Assembly (NCBI GenBank): GCA_022712815.1
Contig: JAFLJW010000174.1
Location: 1 to 20,273, forward strand
DNA from: Pseudodesulfovibrio sp.
Lineage (GTDB): Bacteria > Desulfobacterota > Desulfovibrionia > Desulfovibrionales > Desulfovibrionaceae
DNA length: 20,273 bases
Reading direction: 5' to 3'
Position 1 is the first letter of the stretch. Each line of letters begins with the position of its first letter. Position numbers and translations under genes: made by a program. Positions 5,923 to 13,265 of this stretch are shown here, in pieces. Below the pieces are notes generated by a model, which was not told the origin of the DNA, searched no databases, and saw only the letters and a list, made by a program, of their open reading frames with translations.

Positions 5923-7240
5923 TGATAAGTGCTTCTTTGCTTATGAGGAGATAAACGGTGGCCTCGGTCATTATGTTGTTGGCAATGGGTTCCACCATGT
6001 TACCCTCACCTATGTAATAGTCCACCCTTGAACCGCGAATAGCGGTGCCGGTATCCTGAGCCAGACCGATGCCTGCCACAATCCGCTTGCCTGACGGCTT
6101 GCCGCCGGAGTCGGGAATTTCCGCCTCGAAAACCAGAAGGCTCCCAAGCGGAAGGAGTTCCCGGTCTGTAGCCAGCGAAACCATCGGCGTCAACGGCTTT
6201 CCTATGGTTCCTTCGGGTGGCGAATTTTCCAGACGAAAAAAAACATAGCTCCGGTTTTCAGCCATCAACCTGAACATCTGCTCGGGATGTTTGGCAAAAT
6301 ACGCCTTTACATGGTCTTTTGACATATGCCCTTTGGGCAACAATCCTCTGGAATGGAGAATACGTCCAAGGCTCCTGAAACCGTAGCCATTCTTTGCACC
6401 GTACAAGACGTTGCGAGTGGTTCCATCAGGCAGTCTCAACCTCCCGCACCCCTCGACCTGCATGTAAAAGACATCTATCGGGTCTTTGGCCCAGGCGATT
6501 TCAAGCCCTTTGCCATCCAGAACCTTGCGAACATCCATATCGCCCCGTTCATAGTATGGAGAAACCTTGCCGCGTTCAATACGATAGATCCTGTCACGCC
6601 CGCGAATCCTGCCGGAGCGCAGATCCTCGGGAACTCCGTAAATGGGAAAATCATATCCGGGCTGCCGGGTCAGGCTGGCTTCGATTTCCGGCGTATAATA
6701 TCCGGTCATCAAAGGATTTTTACGCATTCCGTACCAGACGAACCTCTTGGCAAGCAGGTCCGGGTTTTCATCAAGACGAGGCAGGAGAACGAGAAATTCT
6801 TCCAGAGAACGAACGACCTGCGCCCAACTCAGGACCATGCCCGGCTGGGTCAGGGCAGGCTTGTCCTGCGGCCTGCTCAAAGCGTATGCGAGACTCCGCC
6901 TGACCGGTCCCTCAAGGGCTGTCCATGACGCAAGCCCCTGACTCCCGATGTCCAGCCTTGCGATATTCTCAAGACCTTCATCACTGGTCAGGGGAAAAAA
7001 CATATCATACACGGGTATGGAGGAAGGCTCCAAGACAGACCGAAGAGTCAGGCTGTCCATCACGCCCGGCTGACACAGGCTGCCGGAACTTGCCGTCTGT
7101 TTTTTGTCAGGAATCGGCTCGACATCGCCCCTGAAAACAGAACCGTCCTTCACGCAGGAGAGCATTGCGATCAAACAAAGACCAACAAGGAGGAACCGGG
7201 CCAGATGCCCGACATGGATGTCACGAATTATGATATTCAT
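5915..7240 (-). CDS. mltA: Membrane-bound lytic murein transglycosylase A (lipoprotein)
   Basis: MltA cleaves the glycan strands of peptidoglycan to 1,6-anhydro-muropeptides in the periplasm. The N-terminus has a signal with the hydrophobic run FLLVGLCLIAMLSC, whose cysteine fits a lipobox, so the protein is probably anchored to the outer membrane. The body has the MltA double-psi barrel with the family-typical GYYTPEIEAS. The C-terminal 3D domain contains AGIGLAQDTGTAIRG, holding the Asp pair expected for catalysis, then SRVDYYIGEG. Full length is about 441 residues. ATG at 7240 is preferred over a TTG nine bases upstream, but neither has a convincing ribosome binding site. The stop overlaps the DUF4254 start by eight bases. 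Confidence 0.93.
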   Translation of the reverse strand: MNIIIRDIHVGHLARFLLVGLCLIAMLSCVKDGSVFRGDVEPIPDKKQTASSGSLCQPGVMDSLTLRSVLEPSSIPVYDMFFPLTSDEGLENIARLDIGSQGLASWTALEGPVRRSLAYALSRPQDKPALTQPGMVLSWAQVVRSLEEFLVLLPRLDENPDLLAKRFVWYGMRKNPLMTGYYTPEIEASLTRQPGYDFPIYGVPEDLRSGRIRGRDRIYRIERGKVSPYYERGDMDVRKVLDGKGLEIAWAKDPIDVFYMQVEGCGRLRLPDGTTRNVLYGAKNGYGFRSLGRILHSRGLLPKGHMSKDHVKAYFAKHPEQMFRLMAENRSYVFFRLENSPPEGTIGKPLTPMVSLATDRELLPLGSLLVFEAEIPDSGGKPSGKRIVAGIGLAQDTGTAIRGSRVDYYIGEGNMVEPIANNIMTEATVYLLISKEALING

Positions 7241-7273
7241 GTCCCGCAAGGAAAAAAGATTGATTCCATATCC

Positions 7274-9043
7274 CTAACCACATGAATCTATAGCTACATC
7301 ACAGAATTTCCCCACGCCGTATTCCCGTCTGCGAAAAAACTTCTCCGAGCTGGGGCCGATGATCTGCAATTCGGGATACGCCTTTTGCACATCAAGCGCG
7401 ATATGCATCTCCTTGGTACAGCCGGTGGAATAGGTGGCATCCTTGCCTGTCCAGACAGGCGGCACCTTCTTGCCCATCAGCTCAAAGCTCTTTTCAATAT
7501 CGAAATGCGTCTGAAAACGCCAGACGTTGATATACCCGCTGCGCTGTACAATTTCCCACATGTACATAAGGTCGTCGGCGTCCATGCCTTCCTCGAAATA
7601 CTCGCCGGGATTGATGATATAGATGTCCGCGAGCTGAGACCGCAGATGTTCCACAAAGACATCCATCAACTCAATGGCTTCCTGAGTCTGACCGGGAACG
7701 CTGCCGATGATTCCCGAATAGAACATGACGGTTTTGCCAGCTCCTCTGGCTTGTCGCATGTCTGAAATAATCTCCTCCGCCTTCATGGCAATGTACCGCT
7801 CACTGAACTTGTGTACCCAGTCCGGCTTGGGCTGGTAGTGCAAATGGAACTTGCCCCGCTCGTCACGGAAGAAACTCACGATATCCCGCGTGAAGCTGTG
7901 GCTGTTCTGAATCAACCGTTTGTACAGCCCCTCGCCCTTGGCCATGATCAGGTCGCATTCCTTCCAGGCCCGGGCAAACGTCACCGAGGTGCGGTAGGGA
8001 TTGAACTTCTCCCGTGTCCCGTCGGAAATGACCAGAAACGGATGCTTGGACATGATGGAGAGCAGTTCATTCTTCGACAACCGATCCTCGCTGACAAAAT
8101 GAGCACCAGTGAAAGCTTCGGCAAGGACTGGGTCATTATCCCTGTCCCAGAATGTCGGATGCTCGAAATAAAACCCTTCCTTGAGGGCGACCACCACCCG
8201 ATGCCCCAGACGGAGCAAGGTCCTGACCACTTGCAGGTCAAAGAGGATACCGCCCGCCCTGTTGGGGATATAGAGAATGCGCTTGCGTTTCTCGCCGTCC
8301 TGACCAAGGGATTCGTACACTTCTTCAAACTGGCTGGAGCTTTCCCCCAGTTCATTTTCCAACTCGGTGGAATTGAGCAAGTCCTTGCCAAAGGTTTCAG
8401 GAGACCAGTGGTCAGTGAGCGTGGAAATTCGCATCAATCGTTCAATCTCAAGCATGTCGATCTTGAACCGCAGCTCGTCTATCCGGCTGCACTCGCCCAC
8501 TTTTTCAAAGCACGTGTTCACCATGGTATCGAAAACATCACTTTCAATGATCTCTGCCGCACGTCTGTTGAGAGCCTTGCGGATATTCCGGTAAGGGTCG
8601 TCTATGCCACTCTGGGTCATGAAAATAGTGATCAGCCGCTTCATCAGCCGCGAGGGCATGACAATGGGTGAAGAGAGCAGCATGCGGAACTTGTGGCGAG
8701 CCAGTTGAATGAATCGCCTGGACAGTTCCCGATCAGTACAAAAATTCCTGGAAAGGCTGATGAAGGTCTTCCACTGGACAAGGTACTCCTGAAGAAGCAG
8801 GTCCGGCAATCCTTCCTTGAGAAGCATCAGGAACATCCAATCAGAGCACGGTGCGTAAAATTCGCCTTCCTTGAGGGCTAACATGAAACGCATCTGTTCG
8901 GCGGAGGCGTTCTTGTCCGGGTCAATGGTATACTCAAGGTGGTTTTCCGTCATGAAATGCAAAAGCAGCGCATCAAGAGAAACATCCTTGCCATATTTGA
9001 CATCCATCACTGATTCAAAATTTCTATTGAATCTCACAGTCAC
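7274..9043 (-). CDS. DUF89/ARMT1-like protein with long N-terminal extension
   Basis: This 589-residue protein has no signal peptide or membrane segment. From about residue 255 it resembles DUF89 (ARMT1-like, damage-control phosphatases): RILYIPNRAGGILFDLQVV fits the block normally written LDNAGEIVFD, followed by RLGHRVVVALKEG, then VISDGT near 338-343, and WKECDLIMAKGEGLY near 360-374. In known DUF89 enzymes the Asp-Asn of DNxGE binds metal; here residues 261-265 are NRAGG, so those ligands appear lost. Residues 1-250 are helical and unrecognised. The start GTG overlaps the nadK stop by four bases. GTG at 9037 is an alternative with better spacing to GGAGAGG. I infer a metal-altered or non-catalytic member; function is unknown. 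Confidence 0.7.
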   Translation of the reverse strand: MTVRFNRNFESVMDVKYGKDVSLDALLLHFMTENHLEYTIDPDKNASAEQMRFMLALKEGEFYAPCSDWMFLMLLKEGLPDLLLQEYLVQWKTFISLSRNFCTDRELSRRFIQLARHKFRMLLSSPIVMPSRLMKRLITIFMTQSGIDDPYRNIRKALNRRAAEIIESDVFDTMVNTCFEKVGECSRIDELRFKIDMLEIERLMRISTLTDHWSPETFGKDLLNSTELENELGESSSQFEEVYESLGQDGEKRKRILYIPNRAGGILFDLQVVRTLLRLGHRVVVALKEGFYFEHPTFWDRDNDPVLAEAFTGAHFVSEDRLSKNELLSIMSKHPFLVISDGTREKFNPYRTSVTFARAWKECDLIMAKGEGLYKRLIQNSHSFTRDIVSFFRDERGKFHLHYQPKPDWVHKFSERYIAMKAEEIISDMRQARGAGKTVMFYSGIIGSVPGQTQEAIELMDVFVEHLRSQLADIYIINPGEYFEEGMDADDLMYMWEIVQRSGYINVWRFQTHFDIEKSFELMGKKVPPVWTGKDATYSTGCTKEMHIALDVQKAYPELQIIGPSSEKFFRRREYGVGKFCDVAIDSCG

Positions 9044-9891
9044 CTCTCCATCAAAAAATCATGACTTTTCAATTTTTCAAAATATGCTTCCGGTCCGAGG
9101 TCCACTACGAGCATATCCGTTTCAGACCGCCGAATGACGATTTCATCACCATGGGACAAGCTTACAACCGATTGTCCGTCTTCCGTGAGATTGACATCTC
9201 CGCCCACTTCTTCGACCTGAATACGACATGCACCATCAGCGGGAAAGACCATAGGCTTGAAGCTGTTAAGGAACGGACAGACCGGAGTCACGCAGTACAC
9301 GGATAAATCAGCGTGAATGAGAGGGCCACCTGCCGAAACTCCATACGCCGAAGAGCCTGTGGGTGTAGAGATGATGACCCCATCGGCCCGCACAGTCGAT
9401 ATGGCTATCCCGTCATAGGACACACTCAGCCGGATGAGCCGGGCCAGTTCTCCGCGGCTGATGACCAGATCATTGATTACCAATCCCCTGTGAACGCTCT
9501 TGCCTTGCCGCAGGACTTCATATTCAAGGGCCAGACGACTGGCGATTTCAATCCCCTCGATCAGAACCTTTGATATCCACTGCTCCCAGTAATCCTGATG
9601 AAGTTGCGTGAGAAAACCGACCCGCCCCAGATTGACGCCCATGAGCGGGGCCTTGAGAAAATGCATTTGCCTGGCAACGCCGATAAATGTACCGTCACCG
9701 CCAAGGATCAGGAGGAGATCGAACTGGCCAACCGACTCTTCTCCAAATCCGCATCCGGCCGGACGATGCTCACATGTGGTCGTCTCAACTCCTTTCAAAG
9801 CCAGGAAATCAATCATTTTGGCCCCAAGAGATGCCGCGATTTGGTCATCAGACTTGGTGACAATCAGTATTTTTTTCACGGGATGAGACAT
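9040..9891 (-). CDS. nadK: NAD kinase
   Basis: NAD kinase phosphorylates NAD to NADP in the cytoplasm. The 283-residue protein has the GGDGTF motif at 64-69 with the catalytic Asp, the NAD-binding VINDLVISRG near 138-147 (the usual NE replaced by ND), and GVIISTPTGSSAY near 171-183. The C-terminal beta barrel ends with EDGQSVVSLSHGDEIVIRRSE. Length is normal. The start ATG follows only a weak GAG, and a 9-bp inverted repeat covers that site. It is the first gene of a minus-strand operon leading through a DUF89-like gene, mltA, a DUF4254 gene and gatB to mtnA. It diverges from the flgM cassette. Confidence 0.96.
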   Translation of the reverse strand: MSHPVKKILIVTKSDDQIAASLGAKMIDFLALKGVETTTCEHRPAGCGFGEESVGQFDLLLILGGDGTFIGVARQMHFLKAPLMGVNLGRVGFLTQLHQDYWEQWISKVLIEGIEIASRLALEYEVLRQGKSVHRGLVINDLVISRGELARLIRLSVSYDGIAISTVRADGVIISTPTGSSAYGVSAGGPLIHADLSVYCVTPVCPFLNSFKPMVFPADGACRIQVEEVGGDVNLTEDGQSVVSLSHGDEIVIRRSETDMLVVDLGPEAYFEKLKSHDFLMER

Positions 9892-9893
9892 AA

Positions 9894-9918
9894 CTCAAAT
9901 TTGTATTTAAAATTTGAG
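9894..9918 (-). repeat. 9-bp inverted repeat in the nadK leader, covering its ribosome binding site
   Basis: CTCAAATTT (9894-9902) and AAATTTGAG (9910-9918) are exact reverse complements around seven bases, directly upstream of the nadK ATG. Transcribed, they form an AU-rich hairpin that includes the only SD-like GAG. It could be an operator or a translational control hairpin. Confidence 0.5.
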
Positions 9919-10000
9919 AAACATTCAACCTTTTTCCCGTTTTCACACGTCCCTCTGTTTATAAAAACAAACCTTTTCAAAGTTTTTCCCCCATTACCCC

Positions 10001-10027
10001 TAAAGTTTTTTTTGAGGATGTCGATCA
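10001..10027 (+). promoter_or_regulatory. Sigma-28 (FliA) promoter for the DVU0524-family gene and flgM
   Basis: TAAAGTTT, 11 bases, then GTCGATCA matches the sigma-28 consensus TAAAGTTT-N11-GCCGATAA at 8/8 and 6/8 positions with exact spacing. The start would lie near 10034, about 20 bases before the GTG. A late flagellar promoter here fits flgM being renewed once sigma-28 is free. Confidence 0.82.
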
Positions 10028-10053
10028 TAACAATCAAGTAAAGGAGTAAAAGC

Positions 10054-10464
10054 GTGAATGCATCGTCAGCCAATGTTCGCATAATGCTGCGCACCTATGG
10101 GAAGCAGCTTACGAGCGCGAAGCGTCTTGCACGCTTCAGGCAGGCTTTGGGCGGGTCCAGGCCAGAGGACAACGTCTCAAAGCAGGCAAAACGCCGCGAA
10201 CTGGTGCAGCGAATTGCGCACGAGGTCATTGAAAGTCTGATTGTCAACGCCACCCACTCGCCCGTGGTAGCCGCTATCCTAGGTCAATTGGAGAGCGAAT
10301 TCGGGCACAGGTATCTTTTTGAATACCCAGTGGACGGAACAGACGTTCAGATATTAAGAGAAACGGAACACGGCCCTCTTGATGTTGCAGGAACAGAAAG
10401 AGATGAAGTCATGCAAAGGCTGTGGGAAATAACAGTATCAAAGGTGGACGACACCATGCTTTGA
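10054..10464 (+). CDS. DVU0524-family FlgM-associated protein, unknown function
   Basis: This 136-residue protein begins at a GTG preceded by AAGGAG and ends 28 bases before the preferred flgM start. I recognise it as the family named after Desulfovibrio vulgaris DVU0524, which sits directly before flgM in that lineage. It has a basic N-terminal third with LRTYGKQLTSAKRLARFR, a central helix ending in VVAAILGQLESEFGHRYLFEYP, and an acidic C-terminus with EVMQRLWEITVSKVDDTML. There is no signal peptide or transmembrane segment. The shared sigma-28 promoter suggests a role in late flagellar control or filament-stage chaperoning, which is inference only. Confidence 0.8.
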   Translation: MNASSANVRIMLRTYGKQLTSAKRLARFRQALGGSRPEDNVSKQAKRRELVQRIAHEVIESLIVNATHSPVVAAILGQLESEFGHRYLFEYPVDGTDVQILRETEHGPLDVAGTERDEVMQRLWEITVSKVDDTML

Positions 10465-10467
10465 TGA

Positions 10468-10486
10468 TCCCGTAAACACGGGAGGA
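10468..10486 (+). promoter_or_regulatory. Hairpin overlapping the flgM ribosome binding site
   Basis: TCCCGT (10468-10473) pairs with ACGGGA (10478-10483) around AAAC, partly covering the strong GGAGGA site at 10481-10486. The adjoining GGGAGGA carries two GGA triplets of the kind CsrA binds, and csrA lies less than 1 kb away. Translational control of flgM is a suggestion only. Confidence 0.35.
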
Positions 10487-10492
10487 ATGACT

Positions 10493-10801
10493 ATGGTTAT
10501 AAAAAATATTGTAGGGGAGCAAAACCCTTACGCAAACAAGAAGATCGACAAGCGCGAGCAGATCGAACAGCTGAAGACGCAAGAGGCCACCAAGACCTCG
10601 GGCGAAACCGCTGATCGGGTTGTTCTGTCATCGGAAGGCCGGTTGAGGGGCGCAGCCCTCCAGTCAGCCAAAGATGCCCCTGACGTTCGCCGCAAGAAGG
10701 TGAACGATCTCAAGCGCCAGATTCAGGATGGGACATACAAGCCCGACCTGAAAAGGGCCGCCGCGAATCTGATTCGTGACGACCTGGATCTCCTTGGATA
10801 G
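10493..10801 (+). CDS. flgM: Anti-sigma-28 factor FlgM
   Basis: FlgM binds and holds sigma-28 until the hook-basal body is complete and FlgM is exported. The 102-residue protein has a polar, probably disordered N-terminus and the typical C-terminal sigma-binding segment: RVVLSSEGR, then VRRKKVNDLKRQIQDGTYKPD and KRAAANLIRDDLDLLG. The start at 10493 is preferred over the ATG at 10487 because GGAGGA directly abuts the latter but is well spaced for the former. It is co-transcribed with the DVU0524-family gene and converges on fliW with only 24 bases between stops and no clear terminator. Confidence 0.93.
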   Translation: MVIKNIVGEQNPYANKKIDKREQIEQLKTQEATKTSGETADRVVLSSEGRLRGAALQSAKDAPDVRRKKVNDLKRQIQDGTYKPDLKRAAANLIRDDLDLLG

Positions 10802-10825
10802 CGTAAAGGAAAATTACTCTACCGA

Positions 10826-11272
10826 TCAGACATCAATCGGATGGAAGTGGGTGGGATAGCCTGCGTCCGTCTGCGGAACCTGAAGACCTATCCTCGCCTC
10901 GGTGTTGATGACAATCGGCCCCTGAAGGTTGAGGGTGGTGTTTTCGGGTTTGTTCTGTGGTATGGTTACGGTCACCAGCACAGCAAGCTGCTTGATTTTT
11001 TCTAGCTTGAGAGCCTTTTTATCGATATTCTCAAGCTTCACGTCATAGTTTTCAATGAACGCGTAAGGATCAGCAACCAAAAGCCCGAGTCCCGGATCGG
11101 TGATGCATTGCAGGAGCAGAAAGGGAGAATCATCTTCCTTGACGCTCAGGAGTGCAAATTCACGCTTGTCCTCAAGCCCAATGAGGCCGCGAGGAAAATA
11201 GATGATGCCGTCCGAGCTGATTTCGCGCTCGCCCAGTCTCGTAATTATTCTTTGTTTTCTTTCTTTTGCCAT
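10826..11272 (-). CDS. fliW: Flagellar assembly factor FliW
   Basis: FliW binds flagellin and, when flagellin is exported, is freed to bind and block CsrA, lifting its repression of flagellar mRNA. The 148-residue protein has the family blocks: IIYFPRGLIGLEDKREFALL near the N-terminus, FLLLQCITDPGLGLLVADP in the middle, and LNLQGPIVINTEARIGLQV near the C-terminus. Its start lies inside csrA with a 28-base overlap and only a weak ribosome binding site, so translational coupling to csrA is likely. It is the last gene of the flagellar operon. Confidence 0.95.
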   Translation of the reverse strand: MAKERKQRIITRLGEREISSDGIIYFPRGLIGLEDKREFALLSVKEDDSPFLLLQCITDPGLGLLVADPYAFIENYDVKLENIDKKALKLEKIKQLAVLVTVTIPQNKPENTTLNLQGPIVINTEARIGLQVPQTDAGYPTHFHPIDV

Positions 11273-11487
11273 AGCGCAGCCGCCGCGAGCAGGTCATGCT
11301 GGCTGGTTTCCAGCGCCTGCTTGTTCTGTTCCTTGATCTTCAGATACACCTCTTCCCGATAGACAATCATGTCTTCGGGGACTTCCAGGCCGATTTTTAT
11401 CTGCTTACCCTGAACACTCAGAATTTTAAGCTTGATATTATCGCCCAGATAGAGGCTTTCTCCCGGTCTCCGGGTCAGTATCAACAT
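11245..11487 (-). CDS. csrA: Carbon storage/translation regulator CsrA
   Basis: CsrA is a dimeric RNA-binding protein that blocks translation by binding GGA motifs near ribosome binding sites. The 80-residue protein starts MLILTRRPGESLYLGDNI and has GLEVPEDMIVYREEVY with the RNA-contacting R44; L4 is also kept. It is longer at the C-terminus than the 61-residue E. coli protein. A C-terminal extension is typical of FliW-dependent CsrA proteins such as that of B. subtilis. The 95-base gap after flgL holds no clear promoter, so it is read with the flagellar operon. A GGA in the leader (AAGGATGAT) is distant from the ATG. It overlaps fliW by 28 bases. Confidence 0.97.
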   Translation of the reverse strand: MLILTRRPGESLYLGDNIKLKILSVQGKQIKIGLEVPEDMIVYREEVYLKIKEQNKQALETSQHDLLAAAALWQKKENKE

Positions 11488-11582
11488 GTAATTACCAGTA
11501 TCATCCTTCGGCTTGTGTCCCGTTTTTCACGGATACTGAGTTGCCGACTACATTCTATTTTCAATCAAGTCCAGTTGTTAGC

Positions 11583-13250
11583 TTAGATAAACTTACCGAG
11601 ATTGAGCTGCATTATCATGGATGTAGAGCGTAGCACCGCCTCATAGACGATCTGGGCCTGTGCGAGTTCGGTCATCAACTCACTGACATCGGCATCTTCT
11701 ATGGAGCTGAGAAGCGTCTTCTCATTGAGTTCCAGGCCATCAATAATGGTTTCGTCTATTTGCAGACGATTCTGTCGTCCGCCGACTTCAGCCACACTGT
11801 TCATGATGTGGGCCTGAGCCTTTGACAGGTTGGCCAGAGCCTGCTGAATGCCAGTCTGATTGTTGGTTTCGGCAAAGGCAACCAGGTTGCCCATGACCTC
11901 AAACAGATTCTTGGAAAATTCATCATCACCCTGAATGGAAATAGCCATCTTGGACGCACCGTTGGACTGGAATACCCGATTCGCATTCTGACTTCCGAGC
12001 GTCAGGATCGAACCTCCTGCCGAGAGAATCAGATCGGGGTCCATGTAGATGCCACCGAAAATATCCTTGCCCACGTCATTGACCTGAATCTGTTCGCTTG
12101 ACGAGACATCCAGCTTGATGGCCGCCGTGTGAGGGCGGATAACATACTGCTGGCCGGGCTGGAGCATATTGCCGCCATTGGAATTCAATGTCAGGATGCC
12201 GCCGTTGGCAACGCTCAGCACCGCCGAGTTGCTGGTCGTATCAGCCTGAGCCACGTTACCGGTCACCCAGTTGATTCCACCATCCAGACTGAACGAATAT
12301 TCGATGTCGCCATTCATGGCCACAGGCGCAGTGTTGTCTATTCGGACGGTGACATTGGTATTCAGGAATGACCCTGAAGCCTCTGCATCCACCAAATTCG
12401 TACCCGGTCCAAGGGAACTGACCAGCGGCGGAGTGTCTTCGTCATCACCAATATACTGCGCAGACGGCCTGATCCACAGCCATGTTCCATCGGATACGGA
12501 AACATCTGTTGGGTCATTCACCTTGACGACGGCATCGCTTTGAAAAGTGACACTGGTGCCGCTGCTGGGCAGGCTGAGCACGCCCTGACCGGCATTGAAT
12601 GTCATGGTGCCATCGGTCTTGAAAGTCCTGCCACCATCGACGCTGTACCGGATGCCAAGGTTGGGATCGGACAAATCCATATTCCCGCCAACCGGGACGG
12701 TTCCCGTGGTATCAAAGAACTGGACCAGTACGGTGGTGTCTGAAGAACCGTGGACCGTAAAATCAACAGAACTGCCAAAGGTATCATCATTGGTAGTCAG
12801 CCACATGATCTCCTTGAACGCCGGGGAATCAACCTTGTGTCCCGCAAAGATACTCTTGTCTTCAAAATTGGAGTTGGCAAGGCTGATCAACTGTTCAAAA
12901 AGACTGCGCAGCTCATAACTGATCTGTTCCCGGTTGTCGGCATCGACAGTCCCGGTCGCGGCCTGTGTCGCCAATTCCTTGGCCCGGCTCAGGATTGTGG
13001 ATACCTGCCTGAGCGATTCATCGGCACTACCAAGCCATCCTTTGGCCGTGGAGATGTTTTCCTTGTATTGCTCCAGCGAACGCAAAGTATCCCGATGATC
13101 CAGAATACGGACCATCCCTGTCGGGTCGTCACTTGGCTTGTTGATCTTCTTCTGGGTCTGAGCCGCCATGTTCAGGTCCATCAACTTGGTCAAGGAAAGA
13201 TTCAAGTTATTGACATACCTGCCGAAGAGCATTTGTTGCGTAACGCGCAT
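11583..13250 (-). CDS. flgL: Flagellar hook-associated protein FlgL (HAP3), enlarged
   Basis: FlgL is the junction protein between FlgK and the filament. The N-terminal flagellin-like D0/D1 part reads MRVTQQMLFGRYVNNL and continues through QKKINKPSDDPTGM. The C-terminal helix ends VLRSTSMIMQLNLGKFI. At 555 residues it is far longer than the 317 of the Salmonella protein. The excess lies in the middle (about residues 165-380), where two beta-rich modules carry GIRYSVDGGRTF with GTWLWIRP, and EYSFSLDGGINWVTG with GQQYVIRPH. A similar module is in FlgK. These would lie on the outer surface of the junction. The gene follows flgK after 15 bases with AGGAG close to the ATG. Confidence 0.95.
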   Translation of the reverse strand: MRVTQQMLFGRYVNNLNLSLTKLMDLNMAAQTQKKINKPSDDPTGMVRILDHRDTLRSLEQYKENISTAKGWLGSADESLRQVSTILSRAKELATQAATGTVDADNREQISYELRSLFEQLISLANSNFEDKSIFAGHKVDSPAFKEIMWLTTNDDTFGSSVDFTVHGSSDTTVLVQFFDTTGTVPVGGNMDLSDPNLGIRYSVDGGRTFKTDGTMTFNAGQGVLSLPSSGTSVTFQSDAVVKVNDPTDVSVSDGTWLWIRPSAQYIGDDEDTPPLVSSLGPGTNLVDAEASGSFLNTNVTVRIDNTAPVAMNGDIEYSFSLDGGINWVTGNVAQADTTSNSAVLSVANGGILTLNSNGGNMLQPGQQYVIRPHTAAIKLDVSSSEQIQVNDVGKDIFGGIYMDPDLILSAGGSILTLGSQNANRVFQSNGASKMAISIQGDDEFSKNLFEVMGNLVAFAETNNQTGIQQALANLSKAQAHIMNSVAEVGGRQNRLQIDETIIDGLELNEKTLLSSIEDADVSELMTELAQAQIVYEAVLRSTSMIMQLNLGKFI

Positions 13251-13265
13251 ACCGTCTCCTCTTTG

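Noticed and set aside
9958..9963. TATAAA as -10 of a sigma-70 promoter for nadK
   Set aside because: No acceptable -35 is found 16-18 bases upstream, so the promoter of this operon was not annotated.
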